A DNA stretch of 64,000 bases from Roridomyces roridus. Lineage: Eukaryota > Basidiomycota > Agaricomycetes > Agaricales > Mycenaceae. Made by a program: the position numbers and the translations under genes. The stretch's first letter is position 1. Each line of letters starts with the position of its first letter. This document shows positions 23,101 to 34,159 of this stretch, piece after piece. The stretch is taken from assembly GCA_029378245.1 (NCBI GenBank), contig JARKIF010000107.1, positions 1 through 64,000 on the forward strand. The letters run 5' to 3'. The notes beneath the pieces were generated by a model. That model was not told where the DNA came from and did no database searches. It worked only from the letters and a program-made list of their open reading frames with translations.

Positions 23101-23196
23101 TGCCAACTGAGCGATGCAACACGAATATTGTAGTTTTGGGCAAGAAACCAAGAAATACATACTTTCATACCGCGGCCTACCACCGGAACTCAAGAC

Positions 23197-24910
23197 TACG
23201 CAACGGGAACAATCCCAATGTCCACCCATGTAGAAGGCATTGCCTTCCACTCTGCCGCCGAAACCCCTGCGTCAAGAATGATAGGTCTGCATGCAGAAAA
23301 ATGAATTACTAATTAGGATCTCCCAGTGATAGAGGAAACACGACATGGGGTACGCACGAACGAAGCTCTCCATCTGATTGCATCTGCCGCTCTATCTTGT
23401 TGACCTCGTCCATGATGTCCGGAAAATCGAACTCTGTCAAGAGTTGCCCCATCATAGAGCCTGGCTTGACACCAATCATTCGCAGTCGCGGGTCGTCGCA
23501 GTGGAAAGAGCAGAGGAAATGTCCGAGCATCGCGACCGCATGACGATCGCCTGTTGCCATCGCCTTGTCTCTGCAAGCGCGGAAAGCTGCGCGAATCGAC
23601 GGGTGTTGGAAGGAAACATATACGCGCTCATACTCCAAGAAGATGATGTAGTCGTACTCGGGGGACAGCCTATTGAGTTCGGACACTTGAAATATGAGTG
23701 TTCCGGAACGTTTAAAACCGGGGAGTGGAGGGCCAATTTGAGGAGTCACAGATTGCTGCTCAGGAGCCGAGGTCGCCAAATCCTCGAGGTGGAGCAAACG
23801 GCCACACTCCTTCTTGTGTCCAGCTTTCCAATCGACCTTTTGACATTTGCTGAGGGATTTATGGTCGGCAAGTCGAAATGAACAAGACAAAATGACGAAC
23901 GAGGAGCAGTAAGTAACCTCTCTTCCCACTTCATCCCAGCATTGTTTGCAGCGTGGGTATCTGATCTCCGTTTCGTTCGGTTCCTTGCACGTCTGGCAGA
24001 CTTGTTTGCCCTTCGCGTGGGCCTCTTTGCGTTGAATATGATCGGCCTTCTCATTTTCCCGCGCAGCTTTCGTGATACCCTTGGCCGTCTCATCCCCGTA
24101 AAGCCCACGGAGTACGTCTTCCATGGGACGGCTCACGCGGCTTTTGGGCTTCACAGGCTTGTGAGCGCCTGTGGAATTGATTTTGGGCAGGGGTAAATCA
24201 AGCAGAGAGCGAACCGTGAAGCATAGAACAAAGCCTTCCGGAGGGAATTAAGCAGCGCTTCGGAATAGAATGCTCTGAGCCTCACCAATCAACATATTTC
24301 GGTCGGCCAATATAGATGTGAGGACAAGCTCTTTGTGACCCGTGACTTGTTGCTCAGCCGCAAGGGCGTCCCACACGGGATGTGAGATATAAATTGGGGT
24401 GTCCGGGGCAGTGGCAGTCGGGTTTTGTACCATCATCTCCTCCAAAAGTTTGAGAAAGAGTCGGCTGTCTCGTCGATGCGATTCGACATCCAGCTCTTTC
24501 TCGCAGTAGTAACGCGCTTGATGGAGAATGTCGTAGGCGCAGCAAGTGTATACCAAGGCTGCGAGAATGAGATCTCCACGCCTTTCTGGAGTCGCCGACA
24601 TCCATCGTCGTTGCAAGGAGTCTTGCCCGACAAAGTATGGCGCCGCATCGCGAGTCATTTCCAGCTGGATCTCGCACAAGGCTTGTCGGACGCTACGAGT
24701 GTGCCGGAGCAGACCATCATATTGTTTCGGCCCATGCTTGCTTGCCGTTGCACACATAGTCTGGAAGTGAAATGCCTCGAGAGACAAGGTCGGCGGCAGC
24801 ATGGCATGTATGAAAGCAAAGTATTTCTGCCACTTTTCGTCCCATGCGCGCGGATCGGAGGAAGCTAATTGGATGCTGGGTGGGACTGCATGAAGCATTG
24901 GCGAGCTCAT
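23197..24910 (-). CDS. MYND family copy B
   Basis: Start chosen at 24910 (MSSPMLHAVPPSIQL), since family similarity begins at PPSIQLASSDPRAWDEKW; an upstream ATG at 25141 extends the frame without similarity. Exon 1 ends at DRNMLIG. The next exon begins GFVLCFTVRSLLDLPLPK and carries CQTCKEPNETEIRYPRCKQCW...TYCSS. After a MYND-splitting intron comes KCQKVDWKAGHKKEC, then FKRSGTLIFQVSELNRLSPEYDY and AAFRACRDKAMATGDRHAVAML. A final intron gives PIILDAGVSAAEWKAMPSTWVDIGIVPVA, stop at 23197. All zinc ligands kept, no breaks, about 520 residues. It diverges from A by many substitutions, so it is not a recent copy. Confidence 0.8.
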
Positions 24911-25257
24911 TTGGGCTGCAGTGACTCGCTGCGAGCAGCGAGATGGACGTGGTGCTGAAAATTGTTTGTCGTTGATCCGGTTGCTGATCCGCCCGATCCT
25001 TCTTGGAAGTGATCTTCCACAAGCACTCAAAACACCCTCAAAAATAGTATACTCCTGAGAGGCCAAGGGGTGCCTGTTGGTGGATACTTGGCACAAAATT
25101 GACAAACACAATCGTTCAGTTGATTCGCTGAAGGAATTCAACTTCGCATCGAATTACTTGGGCCCCAGTCTTACATTTTGCCCCAGAAACCCAGAAGTAC
25201 ATAATTTCAGCTCGTAAGGACGCCAGACGCCAGCATACCGCCTAAACTCAAGATCCG

Positions 25258-26997
25258 GGCCCCACGGGAACAATTCCAACGTCCATCCACGCCGATGGGA
25301 TTGCTTGCCACTGTGCCACAGATACCCCTGCCTCAGCAATGAGAGGCCTGGAGGGAAAGAAATCAAAATACAAGAATTATCAATAATGAACACTCACGGC
25401 CGTCCTCCTGCATCCAGAGACATCCGTTGCTCCATTTCTTTTACCGCGAGTAGAATCTCAGGAAACTGGAACTCGTCCTGGATTTGCGCTATCATAGCAG
25501 CTAGGTCGACACCAATCCTTTGGGGCCGGGGGTCATTGGTGCACACAGAGAAGAAGAAATGCGCGAGCATTGCGACGGCGCGGCGATCGCCTGTCGTCAG
25601 AGCCTTGTCCCTACAGGCGCGAAAGGCGGCGCCAATAGGTGGGTGTGGAAAGGCAAAGTATGCGTAACCGTTGGGTATCGTTATGATGTATTCGTAGTCG
25701 AGGGAATGCCGATTCAGTGCCGCGATTTGGAATCGGAGCCCAACCGAGCGCTTGGATCCAGAGACTGGGGGACCGACCCGAGGAGCTTGTGGCTCAGGAG
25801 TGGAACACGTCAAATCCTCCAGCTGTAGCCATTTACCACACTCCTTCTTGTGTCCAGCTTTCCAATCGACCTTTTGACATTCACTGACGCCCGGATTTAA
25901 GACAATCAGTAACGCGAATGGACACGAAAAACAGTGGATGCCTTGTGGATGCCACGAACGGGGAGCAGTACAAAACTTCTCTCTTCATTGTATCCCAGCA
26001 CCGTTTGCAGCGCGGGTACTTTATCGTCGTATCATTGATCTTTTTGCAAGTCTGGCATTCTCGTTTCCCCCTCGCATATTGCTCCCTCTCTTGAGCGTAC
26101 AGCTCCTTTCCAATCTGACGCGCGATTCTCTCTTGTGTCTTGACCATTTCTTCTTCCAAAGCCGTGCGCAGTGTGTCCTGACCGGATGTCATGTCCTGGG
26201 ACGTCGGTTTACGAGGCTTGAAAGCGGATTTCATTGAATAGATTCCCAAGGCTGGCAGGTCGAGAATTGAGCAAAGTTCGAAATGTACCACGAAGCCTGG
26301 GAAGATCAATGTCCAAGAGCGTCGACCAAGTGATGCTCATGAAATTAAATACTCACCAATTAGCATATTCCGATCGGCGAGGTGGCTTTTCAGCGCGGTC
26401 TTTGCAGGGATTGTAGCGTTGGACGCTTGCTGAGCGACGATGGCATCCCACACCGGGTTGGAGATATAGGTTGGCATGTTGGGGGAGCCAGCGGTTGGGT
26501 TTTGTACCATCATCTCCTCCAAAAGATCGAGGAACAGGCGACCATTCTGTCGGTGAGATTCGACCCTCAACTCTTCCGCATTGTAATCGGGCCGCGTGCA
26601 TGGGAACAGTAGCGGCGCAAGCCTAGCCCAGGCCAGCGAGAATAATCTCGCCACGCTTCGCAGGGGTCGCAGACATCCATCTCTGCTCCACGTCGTCCCC
26701 AACCAAGGCCCTGATTTCCGCCTGCGTATGGCACAGCGTCTTTCGCGTTAGTCGGATGGCATCAAGCTCGGCGTCTTGCTGTTTTGGGTCCTGCATATGC
26801 GGCAATGCCGCACGGAATCGAACGTTGGACTCTTCAGTAGAGACTCCCGGCGAGATAAGAGGCTGACTGGCGTTGTCTAGAGCGAACACCTGCTCCCATC
26901 TTTCCTCCCACGCGAGCGGATCGGATAAGGCCAGTTGGATGTCGGGCTGCATTCCAGGAAAGTTCGCAGTTATATCATCCATCGTAAAGGGTGGCAT
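25258..26997 (-). pseudogene. MYND family copy C, frameshifted
   Basis: Start at 26997 (MPPFTMDDITANFPGMQPDI). The N-terminal half runs normally to RWMSATPAKRGEIILAGLG and then hits a stop near 26637. Homology continues briefly in a second frame (PMHAARLQCG) and then in a third (NAEELRVESHRQNGRLFLDL), so two frame changes lie between about 26640 and 26580. The rest is well preserved: FVVHFELCSILDLPAL, CQTCKKINDTTIKYPRCKRCW..LYCSP, intron, ECQKVDWKAGHKKEC, AAFRACRDKALTTGDRRAV, intron, LIAEAGVSVAQWQAIPSAWMDVGIVP, stop at 25258. Damage confined to about 60 bp suggests recent loss. Confidence 0.75.
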
Positions 26998-27204
26998 GGT
27001 TGGGGGGAAGGTGGACAGAAGAAAGGCGCAGTGGGAGTGAGGCCACGGTGTTGATTGATCCACACCATCGCCGAGGAATGCTTCCGTGACCTGCGTATTT
27101 CGGACTACTATTTCCCGACGAGTCTCCGAATTATTACTTCCGACCCAGTAATGAAGACGCATCTAATCGAGACGCAGCCGGAAGGCCAGTGGAACAAGTG
27201 CAAG

Positions 27205-27365
27205 AGCAAGAACCAGGGATGTTGTCGAGGCACAATTCAGACACGTCGCCCATTTCGTCATGGCCGTTCGGGATCAAGCTCAAGTTGGACAAAGTTTGGC
27301 CGAATTTGAGCGGCTTCCTGATCTCATACTACCACCACCATCATTTGCCGTCCGTCAGCTTCTTT
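27205..27365 (+). repeat. Detached copy of the MYND copy A 5' region
   Basis: Matches 20826-20965 in the same orientation: accagggatgtt, gaggcacaattcagac, atcaagttggacaaagtttggc, ctcataccaccaccatc/ctactaccaccaccat. In copy A this covers the upstream region and first 30 codons. Here it is not followed by the rest of the gene; similarity fades near 27365. Copy D starts about 900 bp further on without this leader. Confidence 0.55.
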
Positions 27366-27639
27366 CCATTCTCCAACCATTCTCTCACCGGTAGACCACA
27401 CTACTCAGATCTAGTCAATTTGGCCTGTTCTGTGATTAGAAGTCCCGCCTTCTCTGGGTCAACTACATAGTTCCTCAATTGATCAAGTTGCGAATATTCA
27501 ATCGCTGCTGATGCTGTTTTAACTAATGCATCGTCACCGTTGTTCCGTACCAGTTCGTATAAAGGTCGCGACTCGCCAACGACCCTTGTAGATCTCGAAA
27601 TCTCATCTCTCAACTTGTGGGAGCGCCGACTGAACCTCC

Positions 27640-28020
27640 GTCTTCATCATGCTCAACCGTGGGGACGACCCTCCCGGGCCCCAGCCGCCCGAGGGTGTCA
27701 TCTTCTGTGTTGCGCATATCCGTGCCGGATCGCGCGTCGCAAAATTTCGGACGAGATCGCCTGCATCCTTGATACGGTCCTCGTAAAAGACAACTCAGGT
27801 TGGGGAGTTTATCGTGCAGCAGGGCACGAATTCTGCCTGGCACAACAGTATGTATATACTCCGAATTGCACAACAGGTCTGAGGGACTTGCCGTATGCTA
27901 GCAGTCATGACTCGGAGTCATGGCTGGTGTGGAGAAAATTGGGTTGAATGGGAAGGTGTTTTACGAGACCGTGATCAAGTTGAAACTGGAGTAAGTTGGT
28001 CTCGAGCCTCTGGTCAACGA
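27640..28020 (+). repeat. Dispersed gene-fragment repeat (partner at 38565-38830)
   Basis: Two blocks are shared with 38565-38830: one around GTCATCTTCTGTGTTG with preceding ccgcccgaggg/ccgctcgagag, and one around TTGAATGGGAAGGTGTTTTACG...GTGATCAAG...GGAGTAAGT, the last looking like an exon end with a splice donor. The first block could encode PPEGVIFCV, the second LNGKVFYETVIKLKLE. I do not recognise the protein. Spacing differs between copies, so one or both are decayed. Confidence 0.4.
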
Positions 28021-28278
28021 AACAATTCCAAATTGTATGTACTTACTCTCCGCATTGAAGACATTCAGCAGACCCTCGTGTTCGGAGGATTCTATCTAAT
28101 ACTTCGAGGCTCCTTTGAGTGCATCGCATAATGCATTTAGTTGGTAGTATTTCTGGCCTCGTACTCTATTTGCCAAGTTCCGAGAAGTGAAGGAGTGATC
28201 CGCCACCGGATCAACATCAAGTCAGCAGCTTGCTGTTTCCCTCTTGCTTCCATCTCATCGCATCGTCCTGTCTCCCGC

Positions 28279-30030
28279 ATGAGCCCGTCGATTCCATTAT
28301 TTCCTATGCCGCCCAGCATACAGCTGGCTTCATCCGATCCCCGCGCATGGGACGAAAAGTGGGCGAAATTACTCGCAGTCACAATTCCTGGATCATCTTT
28401 TTCGTCGCCGATCTTCTTTTTCGAGGCTGATAACCTTGAGTATATGACTTCAATGTTCACCGCACATACCCCAGAAGAACGCCACCATCTCATTCGGCAC
28501 ATTCGTGGCCTCCGGAAAACCATCTGTGGCATCCAGATGGATGTGACACGCTTTGCAGCTCCGTTCTTTGTCGGACAAGAGCTGCAACGACGATGGATGT
28601 CCGCCACGCCGGAAAAGCGTGGAGATCTCATTCTCTCCGGGCTGGTATACACTTGCTCCGCCTACCCCGCTCTTCATGACGCCCGTCACTATTGTGCGAA
28701 AGAGATGAATGTCGAGTCGCATCGACGAGACGGTCGACTCTTCCTCGATCTTTTGCAGGAGATGATGGTTCAGAACCCGACCGATAGCGCTCCACACAGT
28801 CCAACCTATATTTCACATCCCGCGTGGGACGCAATGGCGGCCGACCAGCAAGCCTGGACCTCCACGGATAAACAGTTCGCACTCACGTTCATACTTGCAG
28901 AACGGAACATGTTGATCGGTGAGACTTTGAGCATATCATTCCGAACCGGCGCTGAATCACATTCACGTAGGCTTCGTCGTATTCTTCACGCTTTGCTCTT
29001 TCCTCGAGTTACCGATCCCCGAACTCCATACGTCCAAAGCGGCTCACAAGCCCCCCAAGAGAATCAAAGACGACGGCGTGACTCAAGCCACACTGCGTAT
29101 GCTTTACGGAGAGGAGGCGGCCAAGGGTATCACCAAAGCTACGCGCGAGAGTAACAAGGGGTATTGCATTCAAGAAAAGGAGATGTACGCAACAGCGAAA
29201 CAGCTTTGTCATTCGTGCCGGAAACCGAACGATACGACGACAAAGTATCCGCGCTGTAAACGGTGCTGGGATACAGTGCAGAGAGAAGTCCTGTATTGCT
29301 CCTTGTCCGTGACGTCCCTGTCTTGTTTATTGCCACCGTTGACCGGTAATCTCGCAGCGAATGTCAAAAGGTCGACTGGAAAGCTGGACATAAGAAGGAG
29401 GGTGGGCGTTGGCTCCAGTTCGAGGATTTGCCGCCTTCCACTCCCGAACAACATTCCTCTGGATCCCGCATCGGCCCTCCGCTCCACGGCTTCAAACGCT
29501 CGGGAGCGCTCATATTCCAAGTTTCAGAACTGAATAAACTACCTCCCGAGGAAGAGTACATTATCTTCTTGGAGAACGATTGCGTGTTATACGTCTCCTT
29601 CCCGGACCCTTCGATCAGCGCAGCCTTCCGAGCCTGTAGAGACAAGGCACTGACGACAGGCGATCGCCGCGCCGTTGCGATGCTGGCACATTTCCTTCGC
29701 TTTATTTACTACAACGACCCGCAGCCACAAGGTATCCGCGTCGACCAAGCTGCTATTATGAAACAGATCATGGACGAGTACGAGTTTCCGGAGATCGTGG
29801 TCGCGGTCAACGAGATGGAGCAGCAGATGTATCGAGATGCAGGGCTTCGTCCGTACGTGCTCCTTGTTTTCCCTCTATCCTTCGATAATTCTGATTCACC
29901 CGCCAGACCTCTGATCGTCGAGGCAGGGATCTCGGCGGCACAGTGGGGAGCAATGCCCTTCGGGACCGCCTGGATAGATCAGGCTGGAGAGGTTTCTATT
30001 ACAGGCGCTCGGGAAAGTCTGCCTAAGTAG
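28279..30030 (+). CDS. MYND family copy D, lacking the last zinc cysteine
   Basis: Start at 28279 (MSPSIPLFPMPPSIQL), just before family similarity; the frame is open further upstream. It is the closest relative of copy A: RRWMSATPEKRGDLILSG, EMNVESHRRDGRLFLDLLQE, AERNMLIG, intron, FVVFFTLCSFLELPIPEL, CHSCRKPNDTTTKYPRCKRCW..LYCS, intron, ECQKVDWKAGHKKEGGRW. The final MYND cysteine is glycine here (GGT for TGT at about 29401). C-terminal module: FKRSGALIFQVSELNKLPPEEEYIIF, AAFRACRDKALTTGDRRAV, intron, LIVEAGISAAQWGAM, stop at 30028. No stops or frameshifts, about 520 residues, but zinc site 2 is probably impaired. Confidence 0.75.
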
Positions 30031-32039
30031 AACAGGGAAGACGGAAGAAGTGTGTTCATGGTCGTTTAAAATCTGTATCATCTTGTTTTCTTGGGCCCAG
30101 TGTTTCGTACCAAGTATGAATCTTCCGAAATCAACAGGTTGCGCGCGTTTGAGCTGCAGTGAGCGCGAGGCGCCGAAAGGTATATGGGACTCAAATTTTC
30201 TCCGCTCATGTCAACGTTGTAAACAACCATCCTGCTCTTGCCTGACGACGTCTAGATCACCATCGATATCCTATCCCAAATTCAACTTTGTCGTGGACGT
30301 CAATGTAGAGGTCCTCCGTGCCAACTTTGTTGCGCACTGTGGCAAACACGAGCTAGTCATCGTCGCCGCTACAATGCGCATTGTGGATTTCGGCTCCATG
30401 TCTCGCCAGATGGTGGGGCTCATCGAGAACAACTTAACTGTGCACACAGACAATATTCCAACTTGGGGGGGAGTCTTGAGGCGTTACAGAGAAGTTGAAA
30501 TTATCGGCTAAACTCATTCTGGAGACTGGCATTGCATCCATTATGGGAATTTGGTTGGAGCTGAAGCTCTGGGCACCTATGGCGCTCCGTTTGGAAAACA
30601 ATTCATCTCACATTCTTCTAGAGTTCTCTCTTCAAATCCTCCCTCATATATCTATCAGATCCAAGTCTGTTTCCAACACATCAACCATTTGCGGTGCATT
30701 CTTCAATATCTGACACTCGGGTGACTCTGCCGTTGCTCGGCCGGCGGCAGGCTGAGTTCTGCCGGTCCTGCCGCCCGTCTGACGTCTCATCATGATTGAT
30801 TGACATCACGGCCTCTCTCTCTGACTCTCTCCGCGAGCAGATTGGATTTCAAACAGCCTGCAGCCCTGCAAGCCCTGATTTCTCCTCCCTCATCCACTCC
30901 GACAGCCCGAGTCTCTGCGGGCGGTGCATTTGCTCTATCTGCATGCAGTCGTCAACGTGCTTGGCTCGACGATGCAGACACCTCCGAATGATAGTAACAG
31001 TAACCGAATCAGCCAGCCTTTGGAGGCACCGACGCGTGGCAGAGGCCTTTGAGTCTCCATGAACCCTCCCCTTCTGGACTCCAGCCCTTTCGGTAGCCTT
31101 GATGCTATCGGTGAGAGCCTTTTTTGACGTATTGTCATCCATATCGGCTGATCGCAGTGACCAGAGTCCGGCGGCGAGGGCGAAAATGAAGCAGATATTT
31201 CAGGGTCTGAGGATGCCAGCAACCAGCGCCGCGAGGCCGAGGGAAACGAATGTGAAGTCGATTTGGAGGTATTGCACTGAAGCGAGAACATCGAAAACGG
31301 CTCGATCGCCTTCCGTCTTCATCGACATCGACGAAGTGGCTGAAGAAGTATCGGGCATGTTCGTAGGTCCTACTGTAATTCGGTCACAGAATTATACAGT
31401 TACTCACTCTGTGCAGATAACTTCATTGTTGCCGGTCGAAGACTCGAACTTGACCGCTGGCGAACATTCAGCCAGCCGGGCTACATCTCTTCTTCGCATC
31501 CCTCCGCCAATCCGCAGCCGACAAATTCTGGATGATTTTCTTTGGACCGGCGGACTGCTTGGGCCTCATCACGTCGCATCCCCTCTGATTGTTGCTATGA
31601 TCCTTTTGATACCTTCCGTATTCATTTTCAATGCATTCTGTCTGTGTGTGACTAAACATCAGCCACTCGGCAATGAAGTTCACACAGGAGACAACCATAC
31701 CAACACGACAGGTGCTACACCGCCGAGTGCTCATTGGGTGGGGATACCGACGCTCCCGCTCCTCGTCGACCCGGCCGGCCTGAGTCCAGATTGCTCACAA
31801 ATATTCGAGGCGAAAAATTGACATATGAGATGTGCCTTCGTCCGACGCAGATTTGAACAGATATTCATTCGGAGAATAGCAGATAAACCGTTCAGGAATA
31901 TGCCATGTCTTTCAACAAATGCGAGATCCCTTTGAGATGAGTGGGATGAGCCACATATATGTGAGATGAATTTTTTTCCAAACGGAGCGCCATAGGGCAC
32001 CGGCGGCAGACCAACTAACTCGTGAGTCGTCACGTACTT
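30031..32039. other. 2 kb without a gene I can name
   Basis: A plus-strand frame (30050-30511) contains a natural-looking stretch ANFVAHCGKHELVIVAATMR..VDFGSMSRQMVGLIENN that may be an exon of an old gene. Another (31099-31821) has one hydrophobic segment (LIVAMILLIPSVFIFNAFCLCV). On the minus strand near 31200-31280, FTFVSLGLAALVAGILRP looks like a TM helix. None links into a spliced gene I trust, and no element borders were found. Confidence 0.3.
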
Positions 32040-34159
32040 TCAGTGAATCTCCTCTACTTCATGCGACGACCTCGACACAAGATTTTGGATCATCGTCTCC
32101 AGCTCGGCCTCGCCCTGCCTTCCAGACCCAGCCTCCGAGTCACGCGCAATGCGTTCCAGTTCCTTGGTAACCATGCCGCTGCTGCTTCGCAATGGAATCG
32201 GTACGCACCCCGCAGTTTCACCGGCCACCATTTGAACCAAATGCAAGGTGATACGCCCCTCGCTGTGCGCAGTTCGGGCCAGGATATGTTGCCACTGAGG
32301 ATGTTGGGAAAGTTGTTCCAGTGTCTTGGAGTCTGTTGAGAGAGAACAGACATTGATCTCAACGGGAGTCGTAACATAGTTGAACTCGACAAAATACCCG
32401 GCACCGGGGTGCTCGCGCAGGCACTTGATAGTATCCCGGAAGATCTGTTTTTTGGCCTTGAGGTAGTCGCGATGGAGAACCATCCGGATGAAGGATTGCT
32501 CTCGGGTAGTCGAAGACATTCTTTCATCTATGAACGAGATTGCAAAAAAATTATGGTCCCACGTAAATGCACTCACCGCAAAGGAGAGTTCCGGCGCTTT
32601 CCTCGCAGGCCTCTCTATGGCCTCCGTCGTTCCAATCGGTTGCTTGGCAGTCCCTGGAGCAGTAATACGATTTCTTGCATGCAGAGCAACGCATGAAATC
32701 TGTCTTGGCCGCCAGCTTGTTGCACTGCGGCATTTACATGAGCGTGAGTAGCATGGAAGAAATGCGTACATACCGATATATTATCGCAGCTTTTCATGTG
32801 GAGCGTTTCTCCCGACTCGAAGGCATCGAGAACGGCAAGCCTCTCTTTCGCCACACCCGCAAAGTGCGTCCACGCAGACAGAAATCCCGCCGTCGCGAAT
32901 CGCCTTTTGATCGCGTAGGGTTCTGCTTTCGTTAAAGCACCCCGGATGCGGCGCAGGGCTCGCCGGTGGAGCGTGAAATGTGGGAGGATACTGAGCAAAG
33001 CGGACTTGAACAAAACGTGCGACCTGGGCAGATAGGACTTCTGCGCGCAAAGGACTGCACTGCGCAGAAGACCGGCTATAATGCTCGCTCGAGCTGTGGC
33101 GCCGCAGATTTCTTTGCCGACCAACAGTTTGGTCAATAGGTGCAAAGACCCGCTCGTGACGTTGTCTGAATCTTGGGTTACTGGAATAGTTGCAACCGTG
33201 CGTACCACGTGAAATAGGGAGGGAATGAGATCTTGTTGTTCTACAAGTTCCCGAAGAATCTGGCGTGGAAGTTCCGCATGAAGGCGATCCGCAGGATCGT
33301 GGAGGGAGTCGATGAAGATTACTAGTTGTGGTAATTGTATCCCTCCGGTGCCCCTCAGGACTTCCGTGGTTGCGGTCAAAAGGCCCAATGCAATGTGGAT
33401 GTGTTGAATAAGCACACTCGCAAACACGGCCGGGGAGCCTTCTGCACCCTCCACGAGGTCTTGCAGCATCCTGGGGCTCGTGATATTCCAAGGCTTCGGA
33501 TCAGTAGACAGGAACAGGAGCGCCACAGCGAGCTGCGAAACGGCCTCCATTGAAGTTGGAGCCTCCGGCGTCCCACCGCCTCCGTGTAACTGGAGAGCCG
33601 ATTGCCATGCTCGCGTCACAGCGCTGAACAGACCGGGTGTATTTTGGAGCAGCGTATTCGTGTCGATATGATGGAGATATCTGAAGTGATGCGCGCAGCG
33701 AATAATCCGAGTGCATGCAACCCATTCACTGTCGCGGTCATCCCGGTGTTGGCAATCAGATTCGATGAAGAGAAACCAAGCCCAGAGTCGAGGCCACAAG
33801 TCAAGTCCCACTTCCTTGGGCATATCCGATATTTGCGGAATTCCTTCCATCGCAAACAGTGGTACGACACACGCCATCGTCTTCCAAGACGGTGACACGC
33901 CCGAGTTTCCAGTCGAAATGGGTGCAGGATCCAAGATCTCGTATATCACGGGGAGTAGGAGTATCCAGTTTTCCCTTGGCGTCCTCTCGAAGAGAAGATT
34001 CAAGTTGCCAGTGTCGAAAGAGCCGCCGTCCAGAACAGTCAATGCTAATTGCTGCAGGCGCCAGTGAGCGCAGCAGCTTGAAACCGAGCGCGATGCAGTA
34101 CTTACCTGGATTGATACAGGCAGCTTGTCGAGAGCGTCGAGTTGAAGGCATTTGTGCAT
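32040..34159 (-). CDS. MYND zinc-finger protein, long helical type (copy 2)
   Basis: Start at 34159 (MHKCLQLDALDKLPVSIQ), matching copy 1. A GTAAGT donor after it and an acceptor near 34055 fit an intron, giving SIQ-QLALTVLDGG. The helical region follows (VIYEILDPAPIS, DLWPRLWAWFLFIESD). An intron after SCDNIS leads to the MYND finger CNKLAAKTDFMRCSACKKSYYCSRDCQATDWNDGGHREAC. A further intron leads to the tail REQSFIRMVLHRDYLKAKKQIF...SSHEVEEIH, stop at 32040. All zinc ligands are kept and no breaks seen; about 690 residues. Same architecture as 18305-20422, so these are paralogues about 12 kb apart. Function unknown. Confidence 0.75.

Noticed and set aside
28141..29154. A 337-codon continuous frame covering the first half of MYND copy D and beyond
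   Set aside because: The true protein changes frame through the intron after MLIG; the last 60 codons of this frame are out-of-frame readings of exon 2.
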